DNA of 64,000 bases from Rhabdophis nuchalis. Its lineage: Eukaryota > Chordata > Lepidosauria > Squamata > Natricidae. Below the pieces are notes generated by a model. The model was not told the DNA's origin and did not search any database. It saw only the letters and a program-made list of their open reading frames with translations. This document shows positions 21,772 to 31,665 of the stretch, piece by piece. A program made the translations under genes and the position numbers. Location of the stretch: the NCBI GenBank assembly GCA_039707465.1, contig CM077643.1, forward strand, positions 375,465,919 to 375,529,918, read 5' to 3'. Position 1 is the stretch's first letter. Every line of letters starts with the position of its first letter.

Positions 21772-21942
21772 CTCTAAGCAGTTTACTGAGTCAACATATT
21801 TCCCTCAACAATCTAGGTCCTGATTTTTATCAACCTCGGAAAGATGGACTGAGTCAACCTTGAGCTGGTTGGGATCAAACTCCTGGCAGTGGTCAGTTAG
21901 CCTGCAACACTGCATTCGAACCACTGCGCCACCACAGCTCCT

Positions 21943-23476
21943 GGTGATAGCTAGCACTGGTGGTGCAAGCATAAGAGAAGCCTTCTACTGCTAGCAAACC
22001 TTTTGCAGCAGCATTTTTAACTAGTTGGAAGATTCTGAATACTATTCAAAGGCAGATACATGCAATTCATGTTATAATAGGCAAATCTTAAAAATCACTA
22101 AGTCAAATGGACCCCAAGGGATTCAAAGCTTACCTTTGAAATCAACATTCCAGTTATACAGTATTAATATTCCTTACGCTGCCTAGAGATGATACAAGAA
22201 CTACTCTCAACTGGGAACAAAGTATTCAAACATTTTGACGAAGAGGTTGTGCTATATACCGAGAACTCTATTCCAGTGTTGATTTAAGAGCGTGGGAAAG
22301 CCTTCAAAAACCTGAGCCATCTGAAATGAATCTCATTATTCTGAAGTCATCAAAAATTAATCCTATGAGATAAAGTATGGGATATCCTGGGGAAATAAAC
22401 AAATAAACTGTACAAGGCTCTGGAGAGAATTACAAAAAGAAACAAAGAGGCTTCCCTTTCCTCCAATTCATCCTGTTCAAGAATACATTTTACTTCATCT
22501 GCATTTTTATATTTTCTCTCTTTTAGACCTATCTCTCATGCTGTCCTAATGCCAAGGTTTAGTACAGTAGTGTTTCATCCCAAGTAAAATTACTCTATTC
22601 CATAAAAACCCACAGGCTGCTCAAAGGACAGCAGCTTTGTAACATTCCCTTTTAGTCTCTTTAAACTGTCATAATGTACCTACCTTTCTGTACACCACAG
22701 TACATGAACGCCCTGTTGCAATAACAATTCCATGCTATATACACGGGAAAACACCCGAAGACAGTAATACCAGCATACCTACACCCGTGAAAATCTACGA
22801 AAGCAAATATATATATCTCCATCCTGCATAATGGGCATCATGACCAAAATGTAAGCCCTCAAAACTGCTTTACTCTATTCTCTTATTTCTTCTGTTCAAT
22901 CAAAGATTTCTTCAAATAAAGTTTTTTTGAAGGGAAGCCAAGATCTTTGTCCAGAGTCCTTGCCCTATTGCACTTTATTCTGTGCCCGCAGCCTCTTTAA
23001 TTTGTCGATAGGTAGGACAGGCATTTCTTTTGAGCTGAAAGGATTTCCAAAGTAAGCAGGAACCATAAAAGGAATGAAAGGTTTCACGAGAATATCAGCT
23101 TCGTTTAGACCCCAGGATGCAGTCAGGCCAGCTCATAATGACTGCAGTAACAGCTATTTAACTCAGTAATCTTAACTTGAATGAATATAAATGAACCTTC
23201 ATTTCTTTGGGGGGGGAAATATGATCAAAATAATAGAGATACAATGTGATCTGCAGAAACATTCTGTGCAGTTGCTAGTTGTGTGAAGAGATGAGAAAGC
23301 ATGCTGAGCAAACAAATCTTACTCATCTCATTATTAGAGGTCCCATTTGCACCGAATTCAGAGACTTTCCCAGGCAGATACATTCCCGCTTCCATGAGAA
23401 CTAGAAACCTTTGCTTATATAATTCAGACATTTTAAAAATACAAGCAATATTCTTATTAATCCAAACGTCCAGTTC
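21943..23476. other. Unrecognised non-coding DNA (1.5 kb)
   Basis: I see no repeat family or coding motif in this stretch. Confidence 0.4.
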
Positions 23477-23666
23477 GGTTAGGACAGTGGTGGGCAAACT
23501 CATTAGTCAACAGAGCCAAATATCAACAATACCACGATTGAAATTTCTTTTGAGAGCCAGAAGGTGTGGCCTGTTTTGTGGGAGTGGCTCAGCGGTCATG
23601 TGACTGGGTGGGCGTGGCCAACTTAGAAAATGTGAAACTCACTTAACAATGGTCTTGGTTAGCAAC

Positions 23667-24034
23667 TGTCAGGCCTGCTTCTTCGTTGACTTAGGAAAGA
23701 CCACGCTTAGACATTATTTTGAAATGAATAAGGCTCCTTTTACTAAGTAACAAAAGTGTACAGACCAAGTAAAGCTGAGAATGAATAGTTTAGGCGCGAA
23801 CAGAAAGTATTAAGCTTAAGCCCATCCCAATCCCCAACCCCCCCCTTTGCACTGTCCAATATGCTTCCATCTCCAACATCAGGTGGGCAGGTCTTCACCA
23901 TCCTGGAATGCAGGTCCGTTAACCAAGAGATAACACGAACCATCAACATTGTCCACCAGCAGAACACACTCATCCCAACGCCCCCCACCCTCCCCGTTTC
24001 CATGGCAGCGAAGCAGGAACTAGCGAGACTGACA
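23667..24034 (-). repeat. Chromovirus 3' LTR (368 bp)
   Basis: The plus strand reads TGTCAGGCCTGC at the start and GAGACTGACA at the end. It is essentially identical to the LTR at 28992-29361. In element orientation no AATAAA is visible; AGTAAA is present. Confidence 0.95.
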
Positions 24035-24148
24035 TCCGGACCTCCTCCAGGAACAGCGGGAAATCCGGGGCAGCAATCGGAACACGATAGGCTACACCTG
24101 AAAGACAAGGAAGGACAGACAAACAACAGAAAGGAGAAGGGAAAAAAG
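24035..24148 (-). promoter_or_regulatory. Short 3' region with candidate polypurine tract
   Basis: In element orientation GGAGGAGG lies about 8 bases before the 3' LTR. It is the only purine run near the junction and may prime plus-strand synthesis, but it is short and interrupted. Confidence 0.4.
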
Positions 24149-27100
24149 TCAAGGTTTGTGTGGATATTTGGCATAAAACTGGCGTACCAGTTTAGGAGCT
24201 TTGAGATGCTCTTTATCCACCCATTCGTTGTGAGAAGGGGGAAAATCTTTCCACATGACGAGGAACTGAGTCTTATTCCTGCGGATTCTGGAGTCCAAAA
24301 TATCGCGGACCTCATAATGCTGGTGACCATCCACCATGGTAGGCGCAGGTGTATCAGGCAACTGTTTGCGGAGATGGGAGGTACGAGCAGGTTTCAGCAA
24401 GTGAACATGGAATACAGGGTATAGTCGCCGGTAGGTCTTTGGGAGATCCAAACGGACCGACACAGAGCTGATAATCTTGGTTATTTTGAAAGGACCAACA
24501 AATTTGGGACCCAACTTCTTGCATTTCTGGGGGCTATCTAAATTTTTGGTAGAGACATAAACTTGATCGCCAACTTTGTAGGAGGGAGGGACCGCCCGTT
24601 TCCTGTCAGCGTACAATTTGTGCGAATCATGGGCATCGTTCAAAGTTTTTCGGAGAACTGGCCAAACAGAAGACAGTCTAGAGGTCCATTCAGTTAATGA
24701 GGGAACTGTCGGCGAGTCATGAGGCAGTTCGGGGATGGGTACAAAGTCCTGCCCGTAGATGATTTTAAAGGGGGTCATATTTGTACTGGAGTGAACAGAG
24801 TTATTATATGCCACTTCGGCATGTATGAGAAGATCAGCCCAATCATCCTGTTGAAAATTAATAAAGCAACGTAAGTACTGTTCCAGAACGGAATTAACCC
24901 TTTCACAAGATCCATTCGTCTGAGGGTGGTAGGCGGAGCTTAAGCTCTGGGCGGAGCCAATCAGTCTCAAAAATTCTTTCCAAAAAAGGGAAGTAAACTG
25001 GGTCCCCCTATCGGAGATGATGCGTTGCGGGACGCCATGAAAACGATAGATATGAGAAACGAATAGTCGAGCCAGAGATTTGGAAGAAGGAATTTTAGCA
25101 CAGGGGACAAAATGAACTTGTTTAGAAAAAAGATCGGTAACTACCCAGATAACGGTATAGCCCTGACTGGGCGGAAGATCAACTATAAAGTCCATTGAAA
25201 TTTCCTTCCAAGGTCTCTCCGGTGTAGCTACAGACTGGAGAAGACCCTGTGGCTTACCCGGCGCACGTTTGGAAGCCGCACATACGGGGCAACTGGCAAT
25301 ATACGATTCAACATCTTTTTTCAAGGAGGGCCACCAGAACTGTCGTTTGACAAGGTGCACAGTTTTAACGAAGCCGAAATGACCAGCTAAACGTGAGTCA
25401 TGTGCGCGTTGCAAGACAAAAGGACGCAATGTAGCAGGAACATAGATCTTCGAGCCAATCCAGGGAAGATCGTCTCTGGTAGTGCAATCACCAGAATGTG
25501 CTGAATACCAATCATCAGTAAGAAGTTCGTCCTTAATACGAGCAATCAGGTCAGTAGGTGGAGTAGTTTGGACAGTTGCATGGCCCTTAGCAGATACTGG
25601 AGAAGCTGGCAAAGTGAGGGGCATGATGGGTTGTACTATAGTGAGTTTGGAAACATCATACTGTGGCAATCTGGAAAGCGCATCAGCCATGAAATTTTTG
25701 CCTCCTGGAATATATTTAAGGTGGAAATTGAAACGATGGAAATAGTGAGCCCAACGAAGTTGCCTTGGGGACAATTTCCGAGAGGAGGTAAGAGCTTCCA
25801 AATTTTTATGATCCGTCCAAACTTCGAAAGGATGGGGTGCACCTTCAAGGAAATGACGCCAAGTCATGAGAGCCCACCGAACAGCAAAAGCCTCTTTCTC
25901 CCAAATCGCCCAACCACGTTCGGACGTAGTGAGTTTCCGAGAGGTGTAGGCACAGGGTTGCAATTGGCCACGTTGATTGAGTTGTAACAAGACCGCTCCC
26001 ACAGCGACATCACTGGCATCCGCCTGAATTACAAACGGGGAATTTACATCGGGGTGTTTAAGAATAGGTTCAGCCGCAAACAAACGTTTAAGCTTCTCGA
26101 AAGCGGCTTGACATTCCATTGTCCATTTAAGTGGGGACCCTGGACGAGGCTTTCCTTCTCCTTTTGTTTTTAGAAGGTTTGTAATGGGTAAGGCAATATC
26201 AGCGAATGATGGAATAAATTGGCGGTAAAAATTTGCAAATCCCAAAAAACTCTGTAGTTGTTTACGGGTACGTGGAGGGGCCCACTCCGTCACTGCCTTG
26301 ACTTTAGCAGGATCCATTTCAACTCCCTCAGAAGAGATACGGTAGCCCAAATAGTCAATTTGTTCCTGGTGAAACTCACACTTAGAGAGCTTGGCATAAA
26401 GTTCTGCGGAACGCAGTTTGTTTAACACGGAGCGTACCAGTTTAACGTGCTCGTCGTGAGTTTGTGAGTAAACCATTATGTCATCAATGTAAACAATTAC
26501 TCCCTTGTAAAGGTGCTCGTGGAGAACCTCATTTATCAGTTGCATAAATACTGAAGGGGCACCTTGAAGACCGAACGGGAGGACTTTAAATTGAAAACAT
26601 CCTAGCGGGCAGTTAAAAGCTGTTTTCCATTCGTCCCCCTCCTTGATTCTGACCCTGTAATAGGCTTCACGTAAGTCCAATTTCGTAAAAATCTTACCGG
26701 TAGCCAGGTGAGCCAGCATGTCCTTCATGAGCGGAAGGGGGTAGATATTGTGTTCACAAATGGTGTTGAGATAGGAGTAGTCTTGTATTAATCTTAGAGT
26801 ACCATCTTTTTTCTCCCTAAACATAACTGGTGCAGCTACACGCGGTCTAGCTGGTTCAATGAAACCCCGTTGAAGATTTTTATCGATGAATTTACGTAAT
26901 TCCTCCATCTCCCGTGGGGTCATGGAGTACATGCGAGGTTTGGGCAATTGAACCCCAGGGAGGAAATCAATTGAACAGTCAGTAGCTCTATGAGGAGGGA
27001 GGGAATCACAAGATCTTTCACTGAAAGCATCCTTTAGGTCCCAATATTCCCTGGGAATTTTCTCTTCGCCTGGTATGACTTCAGGTGATGGGAAATCCAA

Positions 27101-28519
27101 TAAAGGTGCAGCAGATTCAATAAGGGGAGGTGGGTGATTTTGCGGGGGTTGATCATTCTCTGACGGAAGAGAGGTATGTTCCGGGAGAGATAAAGGTATG
27201 CGCACCCAACCTTCCTTCCAGTTTATCAGAGGATTCCATTTACGAAGCCAATTTACCCCCAAAATTACAGCATTATCGGCAATGGCAGTTACAATAAAGT
27301 TGATGGTCTCAGTATGGCCTGTGCCTATAGAAACATGAATTGGTTCGGTGATAAAAGATGCTGGGGTTCCCCCAGCTACAGAACCATCCATTTGGCAAAA
27401 GGCTATGGGAGTTTTCAGGGTCTTAAGGTGAAAACCCATCGAAGACACGATGTCTTGGCCTATGAGACATTTTGAGCACCCAGAGTCAATGAGAGCCTGC
27501 ACATTGCATGTACGGCCAGTAGATGGAGCTAAAAGCTTTAAATTAATATAAAGGGGCCCGGAGCGATGACTCACCAGATTGTCGTCAGAAGAGTCTGAAG
27601 ACGCCTCCCAATCATCAGGGCCAGCGGTGGGCTGGTCAGCAGAGAGGTTGATGGGCTCCACCCCACTCATAGCTGGTTTGGTGCGCGCGATTGGCGTCTT
27701 AGGATGTTTCCGGTCCGAGGAAGAAGGAGGGCGTGGAGGTGGTCTTGATCGGCATTTGTCTGCCCAGTGCCCCTCCTTTCCACAGCGATAACAGCTGCCT
27801 GAGCGAGGCTGGGTTGTTCTCCCCTCCCCCCTTTGCATGCGTACATCTTTCGCAGGGGGGTGAGATTTGGGGCTATCTTCCTGTGGTTTTTTCTCCACAC
27901 GGACTGGATCCTGTAAGTGGGCTTGATCCAATTCAACATCTGAAGCTAGATCTATCCATTCATTCAAAGTCTCGGGGCGAAATCTGTTCACACATGTTTG
28001 ATAAATGTCTTTATTCAGCCCTTCAACATAAATGTCCATTAGGGCCTGTTCACTATAACCAACCATAAACACTGACAACTCCTGAAAAATTTGCGTGTAA
28101 GCCTGAACAGACATGCCCCCCTGCTGTAAGGTTTTTAGTTTCATCTTTGCTTTCCTTTCAACACGGGGGTCTTCAAATCGCCTTCTAAGAGCATTCATGA
28201 AACGATCGAAATCGCGCAGCGCAGGTGAGCGGCAATTATGCAATGAAACCAGCCACTTAGAAGCTTGATCTTCTAAGGTCATAGAAACAATTCTGATTTT
28301 GATTTCATCGTCCAAGTCAGCTGCGTAAAACTGCATGAAATTATCGACGTGAATTAGAAAAAACGCCAGTTTGTCGGCACTTCCGTCGTATTTTACACCC
28401 AAAGGAGGCAGTTTTGCAAGTCGGCGGGGGTTAATGGGATTGGCTTCTCTTCCGGCCTGAGGGGGGGGGGAGGGCGTTGAACTCCTGCTTTGCCTGGCAG
28501 AAGCTGCCTCTCTCCGCAA
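24149..28519 (-). CDS. gag-pol: Gag-Pol polyprotein of a chromovirus
   Basis: One frame of 1456 codons is open. The nominal first codon at 28519 is TTG, so it is not a real start and the frame is open further upstream. Approximate residues from that point are: Gag capsid-like region 40-200, CCHC zinc knuckle CYRCGKEGHWADKC 243-256, aspartic protease ALIDSGCSKC near 345, RT with LPFGLQGAPS and the catalytic pair in YIDDIMVYS at 677-685, RNase H from VIQADASDVAVGAV at 830, integrase zinc-binding His/Cys (1040, 1047, 1077, 1080) and catalytic Asp 1110, Asp 1170 (SDRGTQF) and Glu 1206. A GPF motif and a C-terminal chromodomain (about 1402-1450, with FLVMWKDFPPSHNEW) follow. All catalytic residues seem intact. 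Gag and Pol share one frame here, unlike the sushi family with its frameshift. Confidence 0.95.
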   Translation of the reverse strand: MRREAASARQSRSSTPSPPPQAGREANPINPRRLAKLPPLGVKYDGSADKLAFFLIHVDNFMQFYAADLDDEIKIRIVSMTLEDQASKWLVSLHNCRSPALRDFDRFMNALRRRFEDPRVERKAKMKLKTLQQGGMSVQAYTQIFQELSVFMVGYSEQALMDIYVEGLNKDIYQTCVNRFRPETLNEWIDLASDVELDQAHLQDPVRVEKKPQEDSPKSHPPAKDVRMQRGEGRTTQPRSGSCYRCGKEGHWADKCRSRPPPRPPSSSDRKHPKTPIARTKPAMSGVEPINLSADQPTAGPDDWEASSDSSDDNLVSHRSGPLYINLKLLAPSTGRTCNVQALIDSGCSKCLIGQDIVSSMGFHLKTLKTPIAFCQMDGSVAGGTPASFITEPIHVSIGTGHTETINFIVTAIADNAVILGVNWLRKWNPLINWKEGWVRIPLSLPEHTSLPSENDQPPQNHPPPLIESAAPLLDFPSPEVIPGEEKIPREYWDLKDAFSERSCDSLPPHRATDCSIDFLPGVQLPKPRMYSMTPREMEELRKFIDKNLQRGFIEPARPRVAAPVMFREKKDGTLRLIQDYSYLNTICEHNIYPLPLMKDMLAHLATGKIFTKLDLREAYYRVRIKEGDEWKTAFNCPLGCFQFKVLPFGLQGAPSVFMQLINEVLHEHLYKGVIVYIDDIMVYSQTHDEHVKLVRSVLNKLRSAELYAKLSKCEFHQEQIDYLGYRISSEGVEMDPAKVKAVTEWAPPRTRKQLQSFLGFANFYRQFIPSFADIALPITNLLKTKGEGKPRPGSPLKWTMECQAAFEKLKRLFAAEPILKHPDVNSPFVIQADASDVAVGAVLLQLNQRGQLQPCAYTSRKLTTSERGWAIWEKEAFAVRWALMTWRHFLEGAPHPFEVWTDHKNLEALTSSRKLSPRQLRWAHYFHRFNFHLKYIPGGKNFMADALSRLPQYDVSKLTIVQPIMPLTLPASPVSAKGHATVQTTPPTDLIARIKDELLTDDWYSAHSGDCTTRDDLPWIGSKIYVPATLRPFVLQRAHDSRLAGHFGFVKTVHLVKRQFWWPSLKKDVESYIASCPVCAASKRAPGKPQGLLQSVATPERPWKEISMDFIVDLPPSQGYTVIWVVTDLFSKQVHFVPCAKIPSSKSLARLFVSHIYRFHGVPQRIISDRGTQFTSLFWKEFLRLIGSAQSLSSAYHPQTNGSCERVNSVLEQYLRCFINFQQDDWADLLIHAEVAYNNSVHSSTNMTPFKIIYGQDFVPIPELPHDSPTVPSLTEWTSRLSSVWPVLRKTLNDAHDSHKLYADRKRAVPPSYKVGDQVYVSTKNLDSPQKCKKLGPKFVGPFKITKIISSVSVRLDLPKTYRRLYPVFHVHLLKPARTSHLRKQLPDTPAPTMVDGHQHYEVRDILDSRIRRNKTQFLVMWKDFPPSHNEWVDKEHLKAPKLVRQFYAKYPHKP

Positions 28520-28959
28520 TTCCCTGCCGGCCTGAGGAGGGGGGGATGGTGTTGAAGCCCTGCTTCGCCTGGCAGGAGCTGCCTGTGAACTTTTTGGCTG
28601 TTTGCGTTCCGCCTCCCTCCCCCAGATTTTTTCAGGGCCATTCTTTTCTCATCTGCCTGGCGGAGTAAATCCTGAGCCATTTCTTTTAATTCCCTTTCTT
28701 CTCTTAAGAGCTCCGGAATGACCTTCTTTGGGGAAAGTCGACGCCTGGAGACGTTTACCCCACTCATTCCTACCCCTTCGGACCAACGTTTTGGTTTGAC
28801 TGATTCTTCAGCTGGCAGATTTAGATCTAGGCCAGCCAAGCAGTCCATCACTGACCTGGTCTCTTCAGATTGAACAGGAGGATGCGATGCTTCAGCTCCC
28901 AAAATTGGTTCAGGCAGGACCTCCACCAACGGAGGCTCCTCTTGTGAAGGTTCCGACAT
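28393..28959 (-). CDS. gag: Gag N-terminal frame (out of phase with gag-pol)
   Basis: An ATG at 28959, 32 bases after the 5' LTR, opens a 188-codon frame. It begins with an acidic, Pro-rich segment and contains a likely coiled coil rich in Glu, Leu, Lys and Arg (about residues 75-112). The continuing capsid frame lies one base back (-1) relative to it. In the gag-pol frame a TGA stands upstream near 28651, so translation would have to change frame between there and about 28400. Homopolymers are present there (six A, five G and ten G). It could be a mutation, a sequence error or programmed frameshifting. Within this region a 75-bp unit is duplicated in tandem (28453 and 28528). Confidence 0.7.
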   Translation of the reverse strand: MSEPSQEEPPLVEVLPEPILGAEASHPPVQSEETRSVMDCLAGLDLNLPAEESVKPKRWSEGVGMSGVNVSRRRLSPKKVIPELLREERELKEMAQDLLRQADEKRMALKKSGGGRRNANSQKVHRQLLPGEAGLQHHPPLLRPAGNCGERQLLPGKAGVQRPPPPLRPEEKPIPLTPADLQNCLLWV

Positions 28960-28991
28960 CAGGTCAGGGTTTTTTGTGATTCTCAGCTTAA
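28960..28991 (-). other. Leader and presumed primer-binding region
   Basis: Only 32 bases lie between the 5' LTR and the gag ATG. In element orientation they start TTAAGCTGAGAATC, which does not begin with the TGG expected for a standard tRNA-primed site. The primer is unknown. Confidence 0.4.
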
Positions 28992-29361
28992 TGTCAGGCC
29001 TGCTTCTTCGTTGACTTAGGAAAGACCACGCTTAGACATTATTTTGAAATGAATAAGGCTCCTTTTACTAAGTAACAAAAGTGTACAGACCAAGTAAAGC
29101 TGAGAATGAATAGTTTAGGCGCGAACAGAAAGTATTAAGCTTAAGCCCATCCCAATCCCCAAACCCCCCCCCTTTGCACTGTCCAATATGCTTCCATCTC
29201 CAACATCAGGTGGGCAGGTCTTCACCATCCTGGAATGCAGGTCCGTTAACCAAGAGATAACACGAACCATCAACATTGTCCACCAGCAGAACACACTCAT
29301 CCCAACGCCCCCCACCCTCCCCGTTTCCATGGCAGCGAAGCAGGAACTAGCGAGACTGACA
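28992..29361 (-). repeat. Chromovirus 5' LTR (370 bp)
   Basis: It matches the LTR at 23667-24034 throughout, except for one extra A and one extra C in the A/C run near 29161-29172. In element orientation this is the 5' LTR and would carry the promoter. Confidence 0.95.
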
Positions 29362-29397
29362 GCAACCAAACTTTTAGGCTCAATTGTGGTCATAAGT

Positions 29398-29398
<1 letters not shown>

Positions 29399-29448
<50 letters not shown>

Positions 29449-29850
29449 CTCTCTCTCTCTTTCTCCATTTCCCTCTCTCTCTCTCTTTCTTTCTGTCCCT
29501 CTTTCTCTCTCTTTCTTTCTCTCTCTCTCTTTCTTTCCCTCTTTCTCTCTTTCTTTCTCTCTCTCTCTTTCTCTCTTTCTCTTTCTGTCTCTCTCTCTTT
29601 CTTTCCCTCTCTCTTTCTCTTTCTCTCTCTCTCTCTCTTTTTCTTTCTCTCTCTATCTGCTTCGTCTGCCCATCTCTGTCACTCTGTGTGTGTCTGTCTG
29701 TCTCGCATTCAAGCACTTAATCGCTCATTCTGTGTCTCTATCTTTCTCTCCCTCTCTGCCTCCCTCTCTCTGTCTTTCCTGTCTCTCTCTCTGTGTCTGT
29801 CACTCTCTGATTCCCCCTCCCTCCTTGTCTCTCTCTGTGTCTGTGCCCCC
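29399..29850. repeat. CTTT/CT-rich microsatellite tract
   Basis: About 13 CTTT units are followed by roughly 400 bases of mixed CT, CTTT, CCCT and CTGT repeats, ending in a C run near 29850. It lies within the right part of the hAT element. Long Ser/Leu/Phe-rich and Arg/Glu/Lys-rich frames across it are artefacts. Confidence 0.95.
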
Positions 29851-30327
29851 CCCCCACCATGGAGCCTCCTCAGCCCAGCCCGCCACGGTTACTCACTCGC
29901 TTGCCTTAGCTGGGCCCGCCCGCGGAGCCTCTGCACCCTCTGGAAGTAGATGAGTGGCCGGCATGCCACCTGGGGAGGCTCCGCGGGGAGAGCGAGGGAG
30001 GGAATCAGCGGCCGGTAGGGAGGGTTGCTCCGGCGGGTCCCAGGAGTCCCACCCTCAGCGAGGGTGGAGGAAGAGCCGCACTCAAGGGGCCAAAGAGCCG
30101 CATGCAGCTCGTGAGCCGCGGTTTGCCAACCACTAGGTTAGGAAGACAGGATGGTTGACAGAATGAAGGATGGAAAATGTGGTCTAGCATGCGCATTTAT
30201 GTGTACAGGGTTTTTTTCTTCTCTTCCTATTTACTCTTTTCTAAAATGTATATTTTTTCTATATTTTTATTTGTATTATATTATTTCATATTAGTTACAA
30301 ACACAATAGGTCTTTCACTGTTATAAC

Positions 30328-30673
30328 CAGCGGTGGGATTCAAAAATTTTTACTGCTGGTTCTGTGGGTATGACTTGATGGGTGTGGCAGGGGACGGATA
30401 CTGCAAAATCCCTATTCCCTCCCCACTCCAGGGGAAAGATACTGCAAAATCCCCATTCCCTCCCCATCCCACTAACCTGCTTTCAGCTCCGTTCTCCTGT
30501 GCAGGGCAACAAAAGAAGACCCAGCCAATTAGCTGGGACTCGTGAGGCAGCAAATAGATTGGGGGGGGGGGGCAGGGCCAGCCAGAGGTGGTATTTGACG
30601 GTTCTCCGAACGACTCAAAATTTCCACTACCAGTTCGCCAGAACCGGTCAGAACCAGCTGAATACCACCTCTG
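30328..30673. mobile_element. hAT-type element, GGTGGGATTC family
   Basis: It starts CAGCGGTGGGATTCAAAA and ends TGAATACCACCTCTG. The flanks GTTATAAC and GCTGTAAC agree at 6 of 8 positions, so it is an older copy. The segment with CCCTCCCCACTCCAGGGG and a near copy of it repeat inside. Relatives lie at 36549-36842 and 53316-53577. Confidence 0.85.
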
Positions 30674-30681
30674 GCTGTAAC

Positions 30682-31657
30682 AAATTAGAAAATGAGAGTA
30701 ATTCTAGTTAAGTTCACCCTTCTGTTTTGAACCATACCCCTTGGATGCCTCACGAGAAACATGCACGACTGCAATTTTTAAGTTGGTAGTTCAAGGCCAG
30801 CATTGTCTTCTGCCCTGGGTAAAACATCTGGCTTCCACACACTTCCATGGGGGGGGGGGGGAGATAGGTAGCTTCCTCTCTATAATTATTAACAAGAAAC
30901 ACAAAGCCAAACAAGTACAACTGACATTTACTTAATGGCACTGTCCTCCTCTCAGCTCAGTAAAGCTAACACTGGATTGCTGCATCTGTCTCGAAATACA
31001 ATTCAGTACAAATAAAGCAAACAAATCAGAATTCAGGATACAGGAACCCACCACTGCCACTCCTAATGTTTTGTATGGACAGGGACACATAAATCTATGA
31101 AAATGAACTAAGTGTTAGCAAATATTTTCTGCTAATACTCTCAGTCATTAAACGGCACATAGAAATAATGGGGGGATAATGCTGGAGATGTTTCATGTTA
31201 TATGATTTATTACAAAGATCAACTGATCACTGGGAAGCAAGGAAACAGTAATAATCAAGTGGAAAGGAAAATGGAATGAAATTAGGAGTATGGTACTCTG
31301 TATTCTCATCTGAGGTAAACAAGAGTACTTTGAATCTGACATGGACACCCTCATTGTAGAGCTGGTCTTATATAGGCTCAGGAAAATATAGTTTTGAATA
31401 AAATAGATGTTCAGAAAGTGGTGATAGGGCAACTAAGAATGAAAACTAAATAAGATAAGTTATATACTACTACATGACTATATGACATCTGCTAAGAAAT
31501 TCTCATGTTCGAAGATTACAATTTGCATCTTTCTAAGTGCAGTAAAGGTGACACTAAAGCTTATAAATAGCTACAGCTGCACAAATATCGAAGGGAATGA
31601 ATTACTACTGAGAGAATCTGAATTAAAATAAGTGGAAGGAACAGAAATTATATCATT
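30682..31657. other. Unrecognised non-coding DNA
   Basis: I see no gene or repeat family. There is a G run near 30849. Confidence 0.4.
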
Positions 31658-31665
31658 GCTCTGAT

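Larger units (their letters stand above)
20840..21942 (-). mobile_element. SINE with L2-like tail, split by two hAT elements
   Basis: Reading minus, the head CAGGAGCTGTGGTGGCGCAG near 21942, the middle GACTCAGTCCATC and the tail AAGTCTAAGTGCTATTG match the SINE at 17519-17758. SINE sequence is present at 20840-20864, 21094-21141 and 21772-21942. The two gaps are filled by hAT elements with exact 8-bp duplications of SINE sequence, so the SINE is older than both. Confidence 0.88.
23667..29361 (-). mobile_element. Complete Ty3/gypsy chromovirus, very young
   Basis: The element is 5695 bp with LTRs at 28992-29361 (5' LTR in its own orientation) and 23667-24034 (3' LTR). The LTRs start TGTCAG and end CTGACA. 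They show no substitution and differ only by one A and one C in adjacent homopolymers. A 5-bp duplication GCAAC flanks it (23662-23666 and 29362-29366). Between the LTRs lie a short leader, a gag start in one frame and a gag-pol frame of 1456 codons in another. The gene order protease, RT, RNase H, integrase, chromodomain is that of chromoviruses. It lies inside a hAT element. Confidence 0.95.
23485..30135. mobile_element. hAT-type element split by an LTR retrotransposon
   Basis: The left end CAGTGGTGGGCAAACTC and the right end GTTTGCCAACCACTA are inverse complements apart from the last base. Perfect 8-bp duplications GGTTAGGA lie at 23477-23484 and 30136-30143. The hAT sequence occupies 23485-23666 and 29362-30135. 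The right part holds a long CT-rich microsatellite and GC-rich sequence. Removing the LTR element and one copy of its GCAAC duplication gives continuous sequence (GGTTAGCAACCAAAC). Confidence 0.9.

Noticed and set aside
21184..21823. Arg/Pro/Ala-rich frames on both strands
   Set aside because: They are GC-rich hAT interior with a proven 8-bp duplication and no transposase motif.
29115..29949. Long plus and minus frames of Ser/Leu/Phe or Arg/Glu/Lys
   Set aside because: They join LTR sequence with a CT-rich microsatellite and have no domain.
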